A stretch of DNA of 64,000 nucleotides from Odontocerum albicorne (GCA_949825065.1 OX463842.1:7847716-7911715), one strand, 5' to 3'. Shown: positions 42,051 through 53,935, counted from the stretch's first letter. Notes: generated by a model from the letters alone, not told the origin. Numbers and translations: made by a program.

Positions 42051-42268
42051 ATAGTTCGGAAATTCTAGGATGAGTCCTGTGACAGCTTACAAATTTGCCC
42101 CAATACAACCTTATGTAATGTATTTACCTAAATAACTTGCTGTTTATTAGAATTGAGGCTCATATTAAAGTTGATAAAATAATTAAAATTACTAAACATC
42201 GTTACAAGGTTGTATTGGGGTAAATTTGTGAGCTGTCACAGGACTCATCCTACATTTTCTGAACTATA
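42051..42268. mobile_element. Tc1/mariner-type MITE, about 217 bp
   Basis: Arms of about 63 bp at 42051-42113 and 42205-42268 share GGATGAGTCCTGTGACAGCT and CCCCAATACAACCTT as inverted copies with few mismatches. Outer ends read TAGTTCGG and CTGAACTA, each abutting TA. The centre is AT-rich and non-coding. Confidence 0.85.
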
Positions 42269-42399
42269 ATAATATTCGACAGCTATTTTAAAAAAATGAG
42301 ATTTATTGTACATATTACGTATTAAAAGTTTTAATTTTTTTCGTGCCATTATTGATTGGGTTCTTAAGTTTGAAAATTTTACGTCCTGTTACATACATA

Positions 42400-43060
42400 C
42401 AAACCATTTTACTTTCAGGATAGACCAAGAAGACAGAGTGCAAGTCTTTCCAATCTCGACACACCTTTTTTGCCTCTTCCATTTCCATAAACATTCTCAT
42501 AAAAATTCTACGATTTATTTGATTGTTTAAGGTTTTCTTTGCTCAAAATATCATTCACCTGATCCAACGACGTCTTTTTTGTTATTCCTTTACCACGCCT
42601 TCCGCTCATTTTTTGTTATTCCTTTACCACGCCTTCCGCTCATTTTTTGTTATTATTTTACCACGCCTTCCGCTCATTTTTTGTTATTCGTTTACCACGC
42701 CTTCCGCTCGTTTGTTGTTATTCCTTTACCACGTCTTCCGCTCATTTTTTATTATTCCTTTACCACGTATTCCGCTCATTTATTCAAATATTTGTTTTGT
42801 TAGACCTTCTTTATTTATTCTTTCTACATGCCCAAACCATATCATGGTTCACTTCAATTAATTAATTAACATTAAGTTCGCATTCATCCCAGATCATTTA
42901 ATGTTATTTTCTGTGATACATTGTTACACCATATCTTCTTTTCAGTGGAGGCATTTCTACAGCTTTTATTCAGTTGCTTCCGGTCTTTTTTCACGTTCAC
43001 GCTTTCTTCTCGTATATCAAAGATAGTACGCTATGATCTTAGCAGATTTTGATACTGTCC
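42400..43060 (-). pseudogene. LINE-A 3' relic with 34-bp array
   Basis: On the minus strand: MIWFGHVERINKEGLTKQIF (about 42850-42790), the tandem block, SGRRGKGITKKTSLDQVN (about 42605-42550), then EEAKKVCRDWKDLHSVFLVY PESKMVC (about 42480-42400). This is the clearest LINE-A C-terminus: G-H-V-E-R, G-R-R-G-K-G ... L-D-Q-V-N, and E-E-A-K-K-V-C-R-D. Frame changes occur around the array. Confidence 0.82.
42577..42784. repeat. 34-bp tandem array, 6 copies, inside LINE-A
   Basis: The unit is TTTTGTTATTCCTTTACCAC GCCTTCCGCTCATT, exactly 34 bp (GTTATT at 42581, 42615, 42649, 42683, 42717, ATTATT at 42751). On the minus strand it encodes the MSGRRGKGIT region of LINE-A, so the array is a local amplification of LINE coding DNA. 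Confidence 0.92.
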
Positions 43061-43202
43061 GTAACGATTTTGTATGTTTTAATGCCTCATTTACTTTATT
43101 TCTTATAGCCACATGCTGTTAGACATCTCTTGTGACTCGTCATCTGACAAAATACTACTCAAAGAACAGAATTCCTCAAATTTATCCAAAATTTCATTTA
43201 TC

Positions 43203-44468
43203 ACCTATATATACACTCTGTTTGACACAAACGTGTACGGCGAAACCCGAAAAAATATTTTGGATAAGACATTAATAAAAATACATACATACTATACGAT
43301 ATAAACCGTGATGCTTTATTATTAATAAGTTGTCCAGTCGCCTCCACTAGTAATAACTGCCCGGCATCTCCGAGGCATACTTTCTATTAATTTTGTAGCA
43401 TAATCTAGGGGCAAAGACTTCCATAAAAGTCGAATATGTCGAAATAACTGCTTGACGTTCCAGACATTTTTCCCTCGGAGCTTGAACTTCATGAGTGCCC
43501 AAACATTTTCTACGGAATCTGGTGACTGCGACGGCCAATCCATTACGTTAACGTCATGTTCCTGTTTACATGCAGTACAAAGACAACTCCGTTGTTTTGG
43601 GTCATTGTCCTCTTGCGGTAGCCAATTTTCATTGTTTCTTATAAACCCTCTTTGGGCAGACGGCAATAAACCCTTCTGATATATTTTAACTATTTAGGCA
43701 GCGTTCAAATTATTTTTGAAGATGTGCAAAGCGCCAAATCCCTGCTTTGAGAAACAGCCCCAAACGTGACCTTTTACCGGGTGTTGAACAGTCCGCTGAA
43801 TGAGTTTATTAGTGCGAGTACACCAAGTATGATTAATGGAAGAACGTGCCCAAAAAAAAAGCTTCGTCAGAAAAAATTACGTTGTCTCAATCGCGATCCA
43901 AATTTTCTTTCGCCCAAGTGAGTCGTTTTTCGACTTGTTTTTCGGACAGTAGTGGTTTCTTCACCGTGCTTCAAAAGTTCACTCCATGAGCTACTAAACG
44001 TCTTTTTATAGTCTCACATGACATAAATAAACCCTTTTCACGCAAAACCACCTGTCCGCTACGCAATGATGGACGAGGATTTTTCTCAAACACACATAAA
44101 ATCACTCTGTCCTTCATTTTCGTCGTTTTCTGTGCAGTGCCACAATTTGGTAGGTCATCGACGTTTTTTACATTGGAATAGTATTTCACCCACTTACTTA
44201 CAAATGTTTTCGACTTTCTCATGTATTTAGCAGCGGCTCCGTATAACATTTTCGGTCCTTTCGGATTTGTACACAGAAACACGACTTTGTAACGAGATGC
44301 GTACGCGGCACTCATGGTAAAATATGTTCTTGTGTAACCAAGGTCGAATGACAACTAAGTTTTCTATAAAAACATCTTGAAGAAAGAGTTCTGCCACCTG
44401 CTCGCGTTTGAATCTACCCTCTAACGGTTTTCAGGAAAAAATGTAGTCGCACTTGTCAGACTGTATAT
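43203..44468 (-). mobile_element. Degenerate Tc1-like transposon
   Basis: Outer ends retain a recognisable but imperfect inverted repeat: TATATACACTCTGTTTGACA at the left, and TATATACAGTCTGACAAGTG as complement of the right end (44468-44449). The ends are next to TA. It contains one broken transposase gene. Ends are approximate. Confidence 0.7.
43322..44354 (-). pseudogene. Tc1-like transposase pseudogene (DD34E class)
   Basis: The N-terminal part (44354-43975, 127 codons) has a helix-turn-helix region, with AAAKYMRKSKTFVSKWVKYY and DLPNCGTAQKT at the GRP-like hinge, then SCETIKRRLVAHGV. A stop then follows. The middle reads STVKKPLLSEKQVEKRLTWA and VIFSDEAFFFWARS (first catalytic D), with further stops. 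The C-terminal part (43666-43322, 114 codons) has QEDNDPKQRS (second D), WPSQSPDSVENVWALMK (final E; the usual N-P-I before E-N-V-W is shortened), LRGKNVWNVKQL and SMPRRCRAVI. At least three stops and a small deletion next to the third catalytic residue make it inactive. In the family this protein excises and reinserts the element at TA sites. Confidence 0.88.
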
Positions 44469-44469
44469 A

Positions 44470-45380
44470 TCGCATTTGTTTTCCCTACCACACCTTTTTA
44501 CACCATGATAATGGATTTTGTAATATTCATTCTCTAATCTTTCTCTTCGCATCTAACTGCAATTCATCTTCACTATCATATCATCAGCTTACAGCAATTC
44601 GTTAACATATCTTTCCGACATTTATGTGCCACTCATGGACATATATAGTTCGACTTATTGATTAAAGAAATAACGCTATTCAGCTTGTCATGAACAAACA
44701 TATTGAATGATACTAATTTAATCAAATTACTCCTTAACATCAAACAAAGTATTTCAAATACTATTCATGACAATGCCGTCATTTCAAACTTTGGACGTAT
44801 TGTAAAATAAAATAGGTGCAAGGCGCCATAAATTCTGATCAAGATACCACCCAAGATTGGCTGTTACTTCCCTGAATATTAATTTGCTTTCTGAGAAAAT
44901 AGAGAAGAAACCGTCTCATTTAGTTCCTCGGTCGTCTTGTTTTGATTCATCTGAATTTTATACAAAAGGTCATTGTGTATTTTTCATCTGCAAAGATTTT
45001 TCCATTGTGTTATTAGGTAGGGTTATAAAAGAGTGACAAATTAAATTTTGTATGAAAATATTTCTTTATTTTTTTTCTGAATCTTGGGAAATTACAAGAT
45101 ATACCTTATGATTTCCCAGGCGACTTCTTCGATAGTATAGTACAGCTTTGAAGTCATCATCAAAGTGAGAATCTCCATAGACTAACCCTTACATGAATAA
45201 TTATTGGTAATCAACACATTTCATAATTTTCAGTCACTATAATTTTTTCCATTCTATTTTATTCTCACATTAAGTAATTATTACTATAATATCGAAAAAC
45301 AATATTATAATCAATAAATTAAATGTATTTTTTTATACTTTTTAAGTAAATGTTTTTTTATTCGTCTCTTTTCTTTTCCA
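44470..45380. other. No feature seen
   Basis: AT-rich DNA; no recognised repeat copy or coding segment. Confidence 0.4.
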
Positions 45381-45384
45381 CTAC

Positions 45385-45985
45385 ACATTGCTTCTAAAAA
45401 CTTAAACATCTCTATAAATATGGCATAATAAATACTGGGTTCAGATTTTAAGTATTCTTCTGTAATACATTTACACATAGAATGAAAAAAATAATATTAA
45501 AAATAATAATTAGCACTTATCGGCCACATCAGAGATATTTTATGAAAATCGGGAATAAATTCACCAATACAAACAAACATGTGCCCGTGTGTGACGTAGG
45601 TATATTAATTCTAAAAAACCCGTTATGGGTGAGGAAGCGACGCTATTCACGTCTCACTCTCACTCTACTTAGGTACATGGGAACGCAATAAATAGAATCC
45701 CAGTTCGCTCGCTTCTTTCGCTTCAGTAGCTCTCGAGCATCCATTTGAGGTGGCCTCTTCGCCCGTTTTGTGAACGTCGGCCGATTTTTTTTTCATGTTT
45801 TCTGCAATTATATTTCAATTATTATCACTTTTGACTTCAAATTTAATTAATTTAAGCGATTGGTTATGAATATTCTTATTTTCCGATTTTAAATCGCTCA
45901 TTTTTACATGTGTATTGATGTGTATTGAATACACAGCGCCGGAACGCGCGGATTTTTTAGCACAGGAAGGGAAAGGTTAATATAA
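45385..45985 (+). repeat. Repeat I, copy 1
   Basis: About 600 bp closely matching 59296-59875: ATTGCTTCTAAAAACTT, TAATTAGCACTTATCGGCCA, TGTGTGACGTAGGTATATTA, GAGGAAGCGACGCTATTCAC, CGCCCGTTTTGTGAACGTCG and AATACACAGCGCCGGAACGC. No terminal repeat is clear. In both copies repeat C follows directly, so I and C may be parts of one larger element. A 69-codon frame inside (45482-45691), also present in the other copy, has no known motif. Confidence 0.8.
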
Positions 45986-46009
45986 CTACTGAGTAGAATA
46001 ATTATAGTA

Positions 46010-46310
46010 GACACTTTATAAAGCACCGTTTAGAGAATAGACTCTATTTGAAGAGGGTCTTACTCCGGACTTAAATACACTATTATTGACACATAAATCT
46101 AAAATGTTAGGCAAAAAGTTAAGAGTAAGGATAGGAAGGTGGAGGCTGCGACCATTAGATAAGGATCTTCCTCACATTTGTTAATATTTATAAAATCATA
46201 CTTGATAAGAAAACCACAAAACACTATCTAAAGGAAGACGAACTACAAATACATTATAATAGAGCTTCCGATATGCGATAGTTATACATTTGGCTTTAGA
46301 CTTATTACTG
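46010..46310 (+). repeat. Repeat C copy following repeat I
   Basis: Contains TATAAAGCACCGTTTAGAGA, CACTATTATTGACACATAAA, AGAGTAAGGATAGGAAGGTG, AAGGAAGACGAACTACAAAT and CTTCCGATATGCGATAGTTA. The order matches 40888-41225. Confidence 0.7.
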
Positions 46311-46374
46311 AATTCTAATTAAGTTATGTTTTTTATACATTTTTATTAACGAGTCTCTCTCCGTGGTTGCAGTC

Positions 46375-46707
46375 CTAAGACTGGTTTGCAGCAATTTCAA
46401 CTCTTCTCCTCCATTCCCCCCTGTCCTGTGCGGCTCTTTTTAAATCTGTATATGTTGAGTAGCGCACGTCCACCAACAGGTCCTCCAGGTACTCTCGGCG
46501 TGGGCGTCCCCTAGAGTTTGTCCCCTCGGTCATACCCTCCATTATGGCATGCAAGAGGCCCTCTTGTCGTATTATATGACCGATCCATCTTGCACGCCTT
46601 TCGGACAGGATCCTGAGCAGGTGCCTTCCTCCTTCGATTCGTTGGAGAACCTCTTCATTTGTGATGCGGTCTCTCCAGGAAATTCCTAATAGTCTTCTAT
46701 AGGACAT
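46375..46707 (-). pseudogene. LINE C-terminal relic, 110 open codons
   Basis: An uninterrupted minus-strand segment: MSYRRLLGISWRDRITNEEV LQRI, then LSERRARWIGHIIRQEGLLH, GTNSRGRPRREYLEDLLVDV and RAAQDRGEWRR. This is the end of an RTE-like LINE protein (R-R-M-L-x-I-S-W-x-D-R-x-T-N-E-E-V-L-x-R-I ... W-I-G-H-x-x-R ... R-G-R-P-R ... D-R-x-x-W-R). It is better preserved than LINE-A copies, but the RT core is missing: upstream sequence turns into the AT-rich array at 46715. It is not a complete gene. Confidence 0.8.
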
Positions 46708-46714
46708 ATAATTA

Positions 46715-47600
46715 ACTAGTACTGTTTTATAAAGGCTCTAGTTTAGTTCTGTTTTGTACACATTCTAATTTATTTCTTTCAAATAAAAATTCTTCTTTAG
46801 TTATGTTTTATATACTCGTACATTCTAATTGAGTTTTGTTTTATAAACATTCTAATCAAGTTATGTTTTATATACATTTTAATTTAGTTCGGTTTTACAA
46901 ATATTATAATTTAATTCAGTTTTATATATTTTCTAGCTTAGTTGAATTTTAAAAACATTTTGATTTAGTTTTGCTTTATACTATATACATTATAATAAAC
47001 GAGTAGTTCTGTTTAATAAAGTATATATTGTAATTTAGTTCTGTTTTATACACATTCTAATTTATTTCTTTCTTATAAAGATTCTAATTTTGTAATGTTT
47101 TATAAACATTCTAATTGAGTTCTGTTTTATGAACATTCTAATTAGGTTATGTTTTATACACATTCTAATTTACTATATTTCTTTCTTATAAACATTCTTA
47201 TTTATTTCTTTCTTATAAATATTCTAATTTGGTAATGTTTTATTAAAATTCTAATTGAGTTCTGTTTTATGGACATTCTAATTAGGTTATGTTTTATACA
47301 CATTCTTATTTATTTATTACTTATAAACATTCATATTTATTTCTTTTTTATAAACATTCTAATTTGGTAATGTTTTATAAACATTCTAATTAAGTTATGT
47401 TTTATACACATTCTAATTTAGTTCTGTTTTATAAATATTATAATTTAGTTTTGTTCTACTCGTATATACATTCCAAATAAGTAAAGTTTTAAAAACATTC
47501 CAATTTAGTTATGATTTATATATATTCTATAATAATTTAGTTATGTGTTATAAACATTCTAATGAATTTCTGTTTTATCAAGATTTTAATTGTTTATAAA
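46715..47600. repeat. Degenerate tandem array, about 27-30-bp unit
   Basis: Recurring ATTTAGTTCTGTTTTATAAA then CATTCTAATT, in about 30 divergent copies with variants GGTAATG, GAGTTCTG and TATTTCTTTCTTATA. It begins directly at the upstream edge of the LINE relic at 46375-46707. Confidence 0.9.
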
Positions 47601-47639
47601 GTTCCAATTTGAGTATTTTTTTTTAAGTTCAGGGACCCT

Positions 47640-48020
47640 AAAAGTAAAGTTTTTTTATCAAGCGGAAATGAAAAATGAATATATTTCAAGTTGAAAGAAG
47701 CATTGCTTAAGTTTTCCTACAAAAACACTTCGTAATCTGCATGTGACAGCAATTTTAATTTGAGCAACATTAAAAACGAGAACTCGTCGGTCGGCATAAA
47801 AGTTTGTAGACGTCTGAATTTTTCGAAAATACTTTTGTTCTTTTGCTTTAGACTTCATATAACTTTGTAGACAACAAGTTTGATATCTTTCTGTCTTTGG
47901 GCAAAATCCAATATTTTTGCTCGCCTGTTATTTTGTACGATCCAGACAACAGATAATTCACACAAATAACAAATTACCAGATAATAGCTTTAAATTTGTA
48001 CATTAAATATAATCAATCAA
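47640..48020. other. No feature seen
   Basis: AT-rich DNA; a 66-codon minus frame at 47658-47858 is not recognised. Confidence 0.35.
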
Positions 48021-48022
48021 GA

Positions 48023-48673
<651 letters not shown>

Positions 48674-48819
48674 CAATATAAGTGCAAATATGATCAAATA
48701 TGATCATTATACGAGTACATCAAAATGTTCAACGGGATGAAATAGTACTATGAAAAGAAATTAGTCGGAGACCGTAGTCTAATAGTTGGCATTTATTTAT
48801 TTTTTTAATAATAGTGGAT

Positions 48820-49010
48820 TCCTATCCAAAATAAGAGCGCCCTTGAGAAGACTCCACTTATCCTCTATTACGATTCCCTCTCATCTTACATTATCAATTT
48901 GTTTATTTATTCTGTTATCACCCATCCATTAAACATGTTGAAACCACCACATGTATTCTTTTTAACCGACCTAATTCATCGACTTCAAGCTCACATTCAT
49001 CCTTAATAAT
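48820..49010 (-). pseudogene. LINE-A internal fragment
   Basis: The minus strand reads MWWFQHV, a stop, WMGDNRINKQID, equivalent to LINE-A W-F-G-H-V-E-R-M-x-x-x-R-L-T-K-K-I. It is short and decayed. Confidence 0.45.
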
Positions 49011-49029
49011 TCTTCTTCTTCCTCTTCCT

Positions 49030-50040
49030 ATAGATCATGATCTCTTTGTTTCGCTTGTGACGTGGATTGCCAGCTGTCACGTCATCTCTTCGGAGGTCTT
49101 CCCAGTAATCTTCTTCCAGCTGGGTTCCTTTGAAGGGCGACACGTGGAAGTCTGTCGTCTTGCATTCTGTTTACATGTTCGTTCCAGTATCGCCTTCGTT
49201 GTCTTCCCCACCTGACTATGTCTTCCGTACTACACTTTCTCCTTATTTCGGTGTTTTTGATTCTATCTCTCAGTTTGTTTCCGGTTGTACATCTCAGTGT
49301 TTTCATTTCCGAGGTTCTCAGGAGAGATTTTGTTCTAGATGTGTCTTTTCTGGTCTCTATTCGGTCTCACACATGTCTTGTATATTCTGACTTTACTTTC
49401 TATTCTCATTTGTTTATTATTTCACACCGGTGTTCTTAGGCATCCCGATATTGCAGCCGCCTTATTGACCTGTCTCAAGGTTTCATCATACAGATTTCCA
49501 TTGCTACTGATGCTCACTCCAAGATACCTAAACTCCATCATCTGCTCTATTATTTTGGTATTCACTGCTAGTTTGCATCTCACCGGGGTCTTAGATATTG
49601 TGAGGCTTTTTGTTTTGTCTGTGGATATCAATATGTTATATTTTAGTGAGGTTTGATGGAGCCTTTATAACATCCTTTAGAGGTCATCTTCGGATTCTGC
49701 TGTGAGTACTGCATCGTCTGCGTAGCAAACAATGCTGACTTTTTTGTCTCCCAGTCTGTATCCTATGTCCATGTCTGCAGCTTCCTCAATTAGTTTGTCC
49801 ATTATTCTATTGAAGATGAATCGGCTTAAGCTATCCACTTGTCTAATTCCAATCGGAGTAGGGACGGCATTTGTCAGGTCATTCTCTATTTTAATCCTGG
49901 TGTAGCTATTGGTTTTTATCCTTGTATGATTTTTATTAAGTTCCAGGGGACATTCTTCTCACTGAGTATCTTTATCACATCTTCCAGTCTTACTCTATCC
50001 AATGCCTTAGTGAGGTCAACAAACCAGTAATTACCTTTAT
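49030..50040 (-). pseudogene. RT relic with YADD motif (RTE-like)
   Basis: The minus strand from about 50030 gives NYWFVDLTKALDRVRLEDVI, then GIRQVDSLSRFIFNRIMDKL and VSIVCYADDAVLTAESEDDL, so the catalytic YADD (near 49710-49730) is readable. Two stops follow, then ISTDKTKSLTISKTPVRCKL, EFRYLGVSISSNGNLYDETL and, further down, a 74-codon piece ending ALQRNPAGRRLLGRPPKR. The G-I-R-Q-G-D-S-L-S-P-x-x-F motif has G to V and P to R changes. It spans the RT palm to the C-terminus of an arthropod LINE but stops and frame changes make it dead. Reverse transcription of its own RNA would have been its role. Confidence 0.82.
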
Positions 50041-50520
50041 AATTCATTTTCTTATTCCGTCAATCTATAACACGCTACATATTCTTCTTCATACACGCAT
50101 TTCCATTTATATTTTTCAATATTAAATGTTTTAAGATATTTGGTTTACGTAAAAAAACTTTACGTAAACAAATATTTTTTTTAGAGTAGTGTCCCTGTTT
50201 CGATGAGTATATTTTTATTGACCAAGACGCGCCCTTTAAATATTATGGAAACGATTTGCGTCATAAAAGTACGATACTGGTTGTAACAGGAGATTACATT
50301 TTCACTAGAAGACAATACATTAGGCTACGTCACTGTTCTGCTACAGAATTGATATAGAAATTTTATCATATAAAAACAATTATTATAATGGAAGATGATA
50401 AACAATAACGTTTTTACTTTCATTTTATTGTATAAGCAACAAATACAATAAGCATATTAATAACAAGCAACAATTTACTCCAACCAATCAGACAAGATAA
50501 ACCAACCAAGACTAACTAAC
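50041..50520. other. No firm feature
   Basis: AT-rich DNA. TCACTTTACGTAAA-like inverted pieces (TTTACGTAAAAAAACTTTACG near 50145) form a short local palindrome; otherwise nothing is recognised. Confidence 0.3.
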
Positions 50521-50521
50521 C

Positions 50522-50715
50522 AGACGACCTCGGTGACCTAGTTGTTAGGACAAGTTCAAATCCCGCTGGAATCCAGTTTATTTTAAAGAGGGTTCCAGTT
50601 TAATTTTCACTTAAATGCCTCTTCAACATCTTTCTACTTAGTTGGAAGAGATTGGGACATGGCATTAAGCCTGCCAAGCTGTACTGTATACAACGAAAGT
50701 ATAATACAATACAAG
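50522..50715 (+). mobile_element. SINE-A, near full length
   Basis: GACGACCTCGGTGACCTAGT, a head shortened by about 20 bp between A and B boxes, AGTTCAAATCCCGCTGGAAT, TCCAGTTTAATTTTCACTTA, CATCTTTCTACTTAGTTGG and GCCAAGCTGTACTGTATACA, ending with TACAATACAA-type repeats. Confidence 0.85.
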
Positions 50716-50976
50716 CCTGTTTCAGAGTATGCCTATTACTGGGCGAGAAATGACAAAATTATTAAGCCAAAAAAAATAAAAGATTTTGTGCATTATGATC
50801 GACCAACTTAAGTATTAATTTACATGAAAATTACTTATTCCATCATAAATTAAGATGCTCTTCTGTGCCATATAAGTGAACTGAGCTATTGACTTATTTA
50901 ACGGTTCACTTGGCTCGACTTTGGAACTCTCTTCCTGACTTAATCAAATGTTCCTTTTATGTACATATTAATAGAG

Positions 50977-51335
50977 GTGCATGATCACGCGGTAACGCAC
51001 TGGACTTCCGTGCGGAAGGTCACCGGTTCAAATCCCGCGCTATGCTAATCCCCTCGAATGGCACAGGCATTTTTTCCGCCTAGTATTCGAAGGTATCTAT
51101 GTATGACTTCCATCATCTATTATTTAAAAAAAAACATGTGTTCCGGTCGTCTCACTTTGGTGTTCAGTCGGATCCAGCACAGAGGTGTGACCGGTGAGTT
51201 TTCTGGTGTACAACGACTCACTCACTTAAAGGGAAAAAATAACTTCTTGGCACAACTTTGCTTTCTACCTAAATTGACGTAGGAAGGGCAAGGGAATCCT
51301 GGACTAGAAGGCCCAGCAATGACGATGATAGATAT
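50977..51335 (+). mobile_element. SINE-B, most complete copy
   Basis: A tRNA-like head: GTGCATGATCACGCGGTAAC, GCACTGGACTTCCGTGCGGA, AGGTCACCGGTTCAAATCCC (B box GGTTCAAATCC). The body follows: CCTCGAATGGCACAGGC, CGTCTCACTTTGGTGTTCAG, GGATCCAGCACAGAGGTGTG, ACTCACTCACTTAAAGGG and CTAGAAGGCCCAGCAATGAC. The length, about 360 bp, and the tRNA head define a second SINE family. Its 3' end lacks the SINE-A tail, so it must use a different LINE. Confidence 0.82.
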
Positions 51336-51544
51336 TTAATAAGAAATTAAAGAAGTATTATTTATCTCAAAATAATGCTCTTCCTTAACTCCCATACAAC
51401 TCGCATCCAAATCCCTATTTTCCTTGAGATTAATATTTTACTTAGATTTTTCTTCGTTATTTTTATAGACTATCTAAATAAACACGTTCATGGATTTCAA
51501 TATTAATTATAAACCGAAAGGTGGTTGATTATAAGAAATTACTT

Positions 51545-51665
51545 TATAGCAATGAATCATTCAAATGTATATATGCCTGAAAGTGGAAACTAAACTATAT
51601 ATGCCTGATATGTCTGAAAGTGTAAACCTATATATGCCTGAAAGTGGACACTAAACTTACAAATA
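51545..51665. repeat. Short imperfect tandem repeat
   Basis: TATATATGCCTGAAAGTGGA or close variants occur three times, spaced about 45 and 25-30 bp. Nothing else is seen between 51336 and 51820. Confidence 0.7.
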
Positions 51666-51824
51666 AGAGCGTAATCATTCTCACACGGAATAACGTTATC
51701 GTATTGATTTTTCAATATTCATATCTCATATATTAGAGGGTAAATTAAGGATTGAACTCTTTCAAATACTTTATAGATATAACTAAGCCAGGGAAGTACG
51801 AATATCATTGTTCCTGTGGTCATT

Positions 51825-51890
51825 ATATTTTTATAAACAGTACAACCTGATAGGTTTATTGCTATGAAGCAATATCTTACGACCAACTAG
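51825..51890 (-). mobile_element. SINE-A/LINE-D tail fragment
   Basis: The minus strand reads TAGTTGGTCGTAAGATATTG, TTCATAGCAATAAACCTATC and AGGTTGTACTGTTTATAA, the usual tail order with a decayed hairpin. Confidence 0.6.
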
Positions 51891-51894
51891 TCAT

Positions 51895-52055
51895 TGTAGT
51901 TGCTGGGCCTCGTAGTCGAGAATCCCGTCGCCATCACAACATCAATTCAATTGGAAAGCATGGCTGAACCGTGGAGTTTGTTTTTTTTTAAGAAAGTGGG
52001 GTATTGCATACAAGCAAATTCACCGGCCATGGGGACGATGAGATAACAGAAAGGT
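51895..52055 (-). mobile_element. SINE-B body
   Basis: The minus strand carries ATCTCATCGTCCCCATGGCC, GGTGAATTTGCTTGTATGC, AAACTCCACGGTTCAGCCAT and GACTACGAGGCCCAGCAACT, matching the family 3' half. Confidence 0.7.
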
Positions 52056-52875
52056 TCACATAATTAATCATTTAAGGTAATTATAATGGAAACAGGCTTA
52101 CTTCTTTTAAATTCTCACAATAAACACGCCTAAAGTATTACTTAGAAGTTCTTCATAAAAGTTAATGCTCTCCTACTGGTTGATTTAACAATGTTTTCTT
52201 GCGTTTACACTTACAACTTCACACTAACCAAGGTTTACAGGTGTTTTACTTTCCCAACCGTTTTTGTGGTTTATTGCTTTTGTTTTTAAAACATCCCTTT
52301 TTTTACCTTCCGCTCCCTCAGGACTGGGACGTAATCTTATTGTTCCAGCTCAGATTGGATGTTTCGGGAGAGTTTAGTACAAAGTACGATAAATTTAATT
52401 TCTACCTGAGTTTAAACAAAACAGTCGTGAATATTATTTGAAAAACCTACCTGTAAAGTGTTTTCCTTCACATTTGGTATTTATGAGGGTGTACTTGGTG
52501 GAATTTCGTAACTCAATTTAATTTTTCGTGGTTGAGATTTGAAAATAAAATTGGCGTATACTAAGGTAAACAAGATTTGACGGGATTGGTCATGAGAAAA
52601 AATGGGGGTGATGGCACATTAAGCCATGTTTGAAAGTTTTGTTAGATGAAAAATCTTGTAGTTTCGTTACCATGGGAAATATTGAACGTGCTTGTTTATG
52701 ATCCATGCATCTCGGTTTTGATTTCTGGATAGCTCTAGAGTGGGTTTAACACTTTGCAAACTCTTTTTCATCCTAATTCACTCTTTTACTGGTATATCTG
52801 CTTACTTTAATCTCTATTTTGGTGCTTGCATTGTACATGAATATTTGATCATGTATTGTTTTGTTTTTACGTTTT
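52056..52875. other. No feature seen
   Basis: An 80-codon plus frame (52199-52441) has no recognisable motif. AT-rich DNA otherwise. Confidence 0.35.
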
Positions 52876-52879
52876 CGTA

Positions 52880-53015
52880 GTATATAGTCAACCAGAAACA
52901 TCTTCAATGGTCGGAAGTAAAAATCAGACTGGGTCCCTTTTTAAAAAAATGCTATCAATAAGAAAAAGATAAGCAAGACAGTCGTCGTACCAATTAGGCC
53001 AGAGAGATTAATTTC
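52880..53015 (-). mobile_element. SINE-A fragment
   Basis: The minus strand shows a head piece TCTGGCCTAATTGGTACGAC with an A-box-like core, then a deletion of the B-box part, AAAAGGGACCCAGTCTGATT and GAAGATGTTTCTGGTTGAC. Tail missing. Confidence 0.65.
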
Positions 53016-53329
53016 AGAAACGAAAAAAAAAAATTAATGGCCTGAAATATTATATCACCTTAATTTAATTTGAAAAATTAACATCCAAAGTTTAAAAAAA
53101 AAATTGGAAAACAAATTTCATTTTATTAATACTCATCACTTACAATAAGAAAATTCGCAAATTTTGAATTTGTTGATAAAGTGACAAGTTAACTATTTTT
53201 TTTCTGTTTGACATTTTTTTCCAAGTGATTGTAAATATTTTAAAGATATTTGCTGGTATAATTTTTATAAGAACCTAGTCACAGACTAACATAGAAAAAA
53301 TATTATGTATTGGAAGATAATTTTATATT

Positions 53330-53410
53330 TGCATTGTATTGCAGATTACTTCCATGGTAAACTATATAACCATGTAGGCTTATTGACTTAGGTGTAGGGC
53401 AAATGTTCTG
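53330..53410 (-). mobile_element. SINE-A/LINE-D tail fragment
   Basis: TGCATTGTATTGCAGATTAC and ATAACCATGTAGGCTTATTG on the plus strand are the complement of the usual tail end. Only about 70 bp remain. Confidence 0.45.
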
Positions 53411-53849
53411 TGAAAAACAGGAATTACCCATTTTTAGGGTTTATAAATAAAAACTTAATTATATAAAGCAAGGGGAGAAATAGATGCGTCAAAATTTGAA
53501 ACTCAGATCACATTAATAATTAAATTTAAGACGAAGATTGTCTTACAGAGAAATTCTCTCGTTATAGCACCTTCATAAATTGTTGTGTTTACGTTAATAT
53601 TCATTTTAAGGCGTTAAATTGTAGTTGGCACTTCATCATGCATGATTAAGTTATAACTTTCATCCCTGCTTATAGAAGCAAAATTTTATCCCTGAATAAA
53701 GCACCAAATTTTGATAATCAGGGCCGTTTGTACTTGTTTGTTTTCATATACGAGTTATAACGCATGTTATCAGCTCAAAAAGTACCAACTTGTTAAATCA
53801 GGTATTTAGCGAAACTCCATTTATATAATATATTAATGGACCATATTAT

Positions 53850-53935
53850 GGTGTAATATGGTATATCTGGTTAGCTTATTGCTGCTATGTAGCATTTTTT
53901 TTAACCAACCAGCTAATCTTGGATACATTTAATTA
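53850..53935 (-). mobile_element. SINE-A/LINE-D tail fragment
   Basis: The minus strand reads TTAGCTGGTTGGTTAAAAAA, ATGCTACATAGCAGCAATAA and GCTAACCAGATATACC. The hairpin is altered but the GGTTGGTT and CAATAAGC landmarks remain. Confidence 0.5.

Noticed and set aside
43452..43679. 75-codon plus-strand frame
   Set aside because: Antisense shadow of the Tc1-like transposase pseudogene.
49130..49656. Several plus-strand frames of 73-105 codons
   Set aside because: Antisense to the RTE-like RT relic with YADD; no independent evidence.
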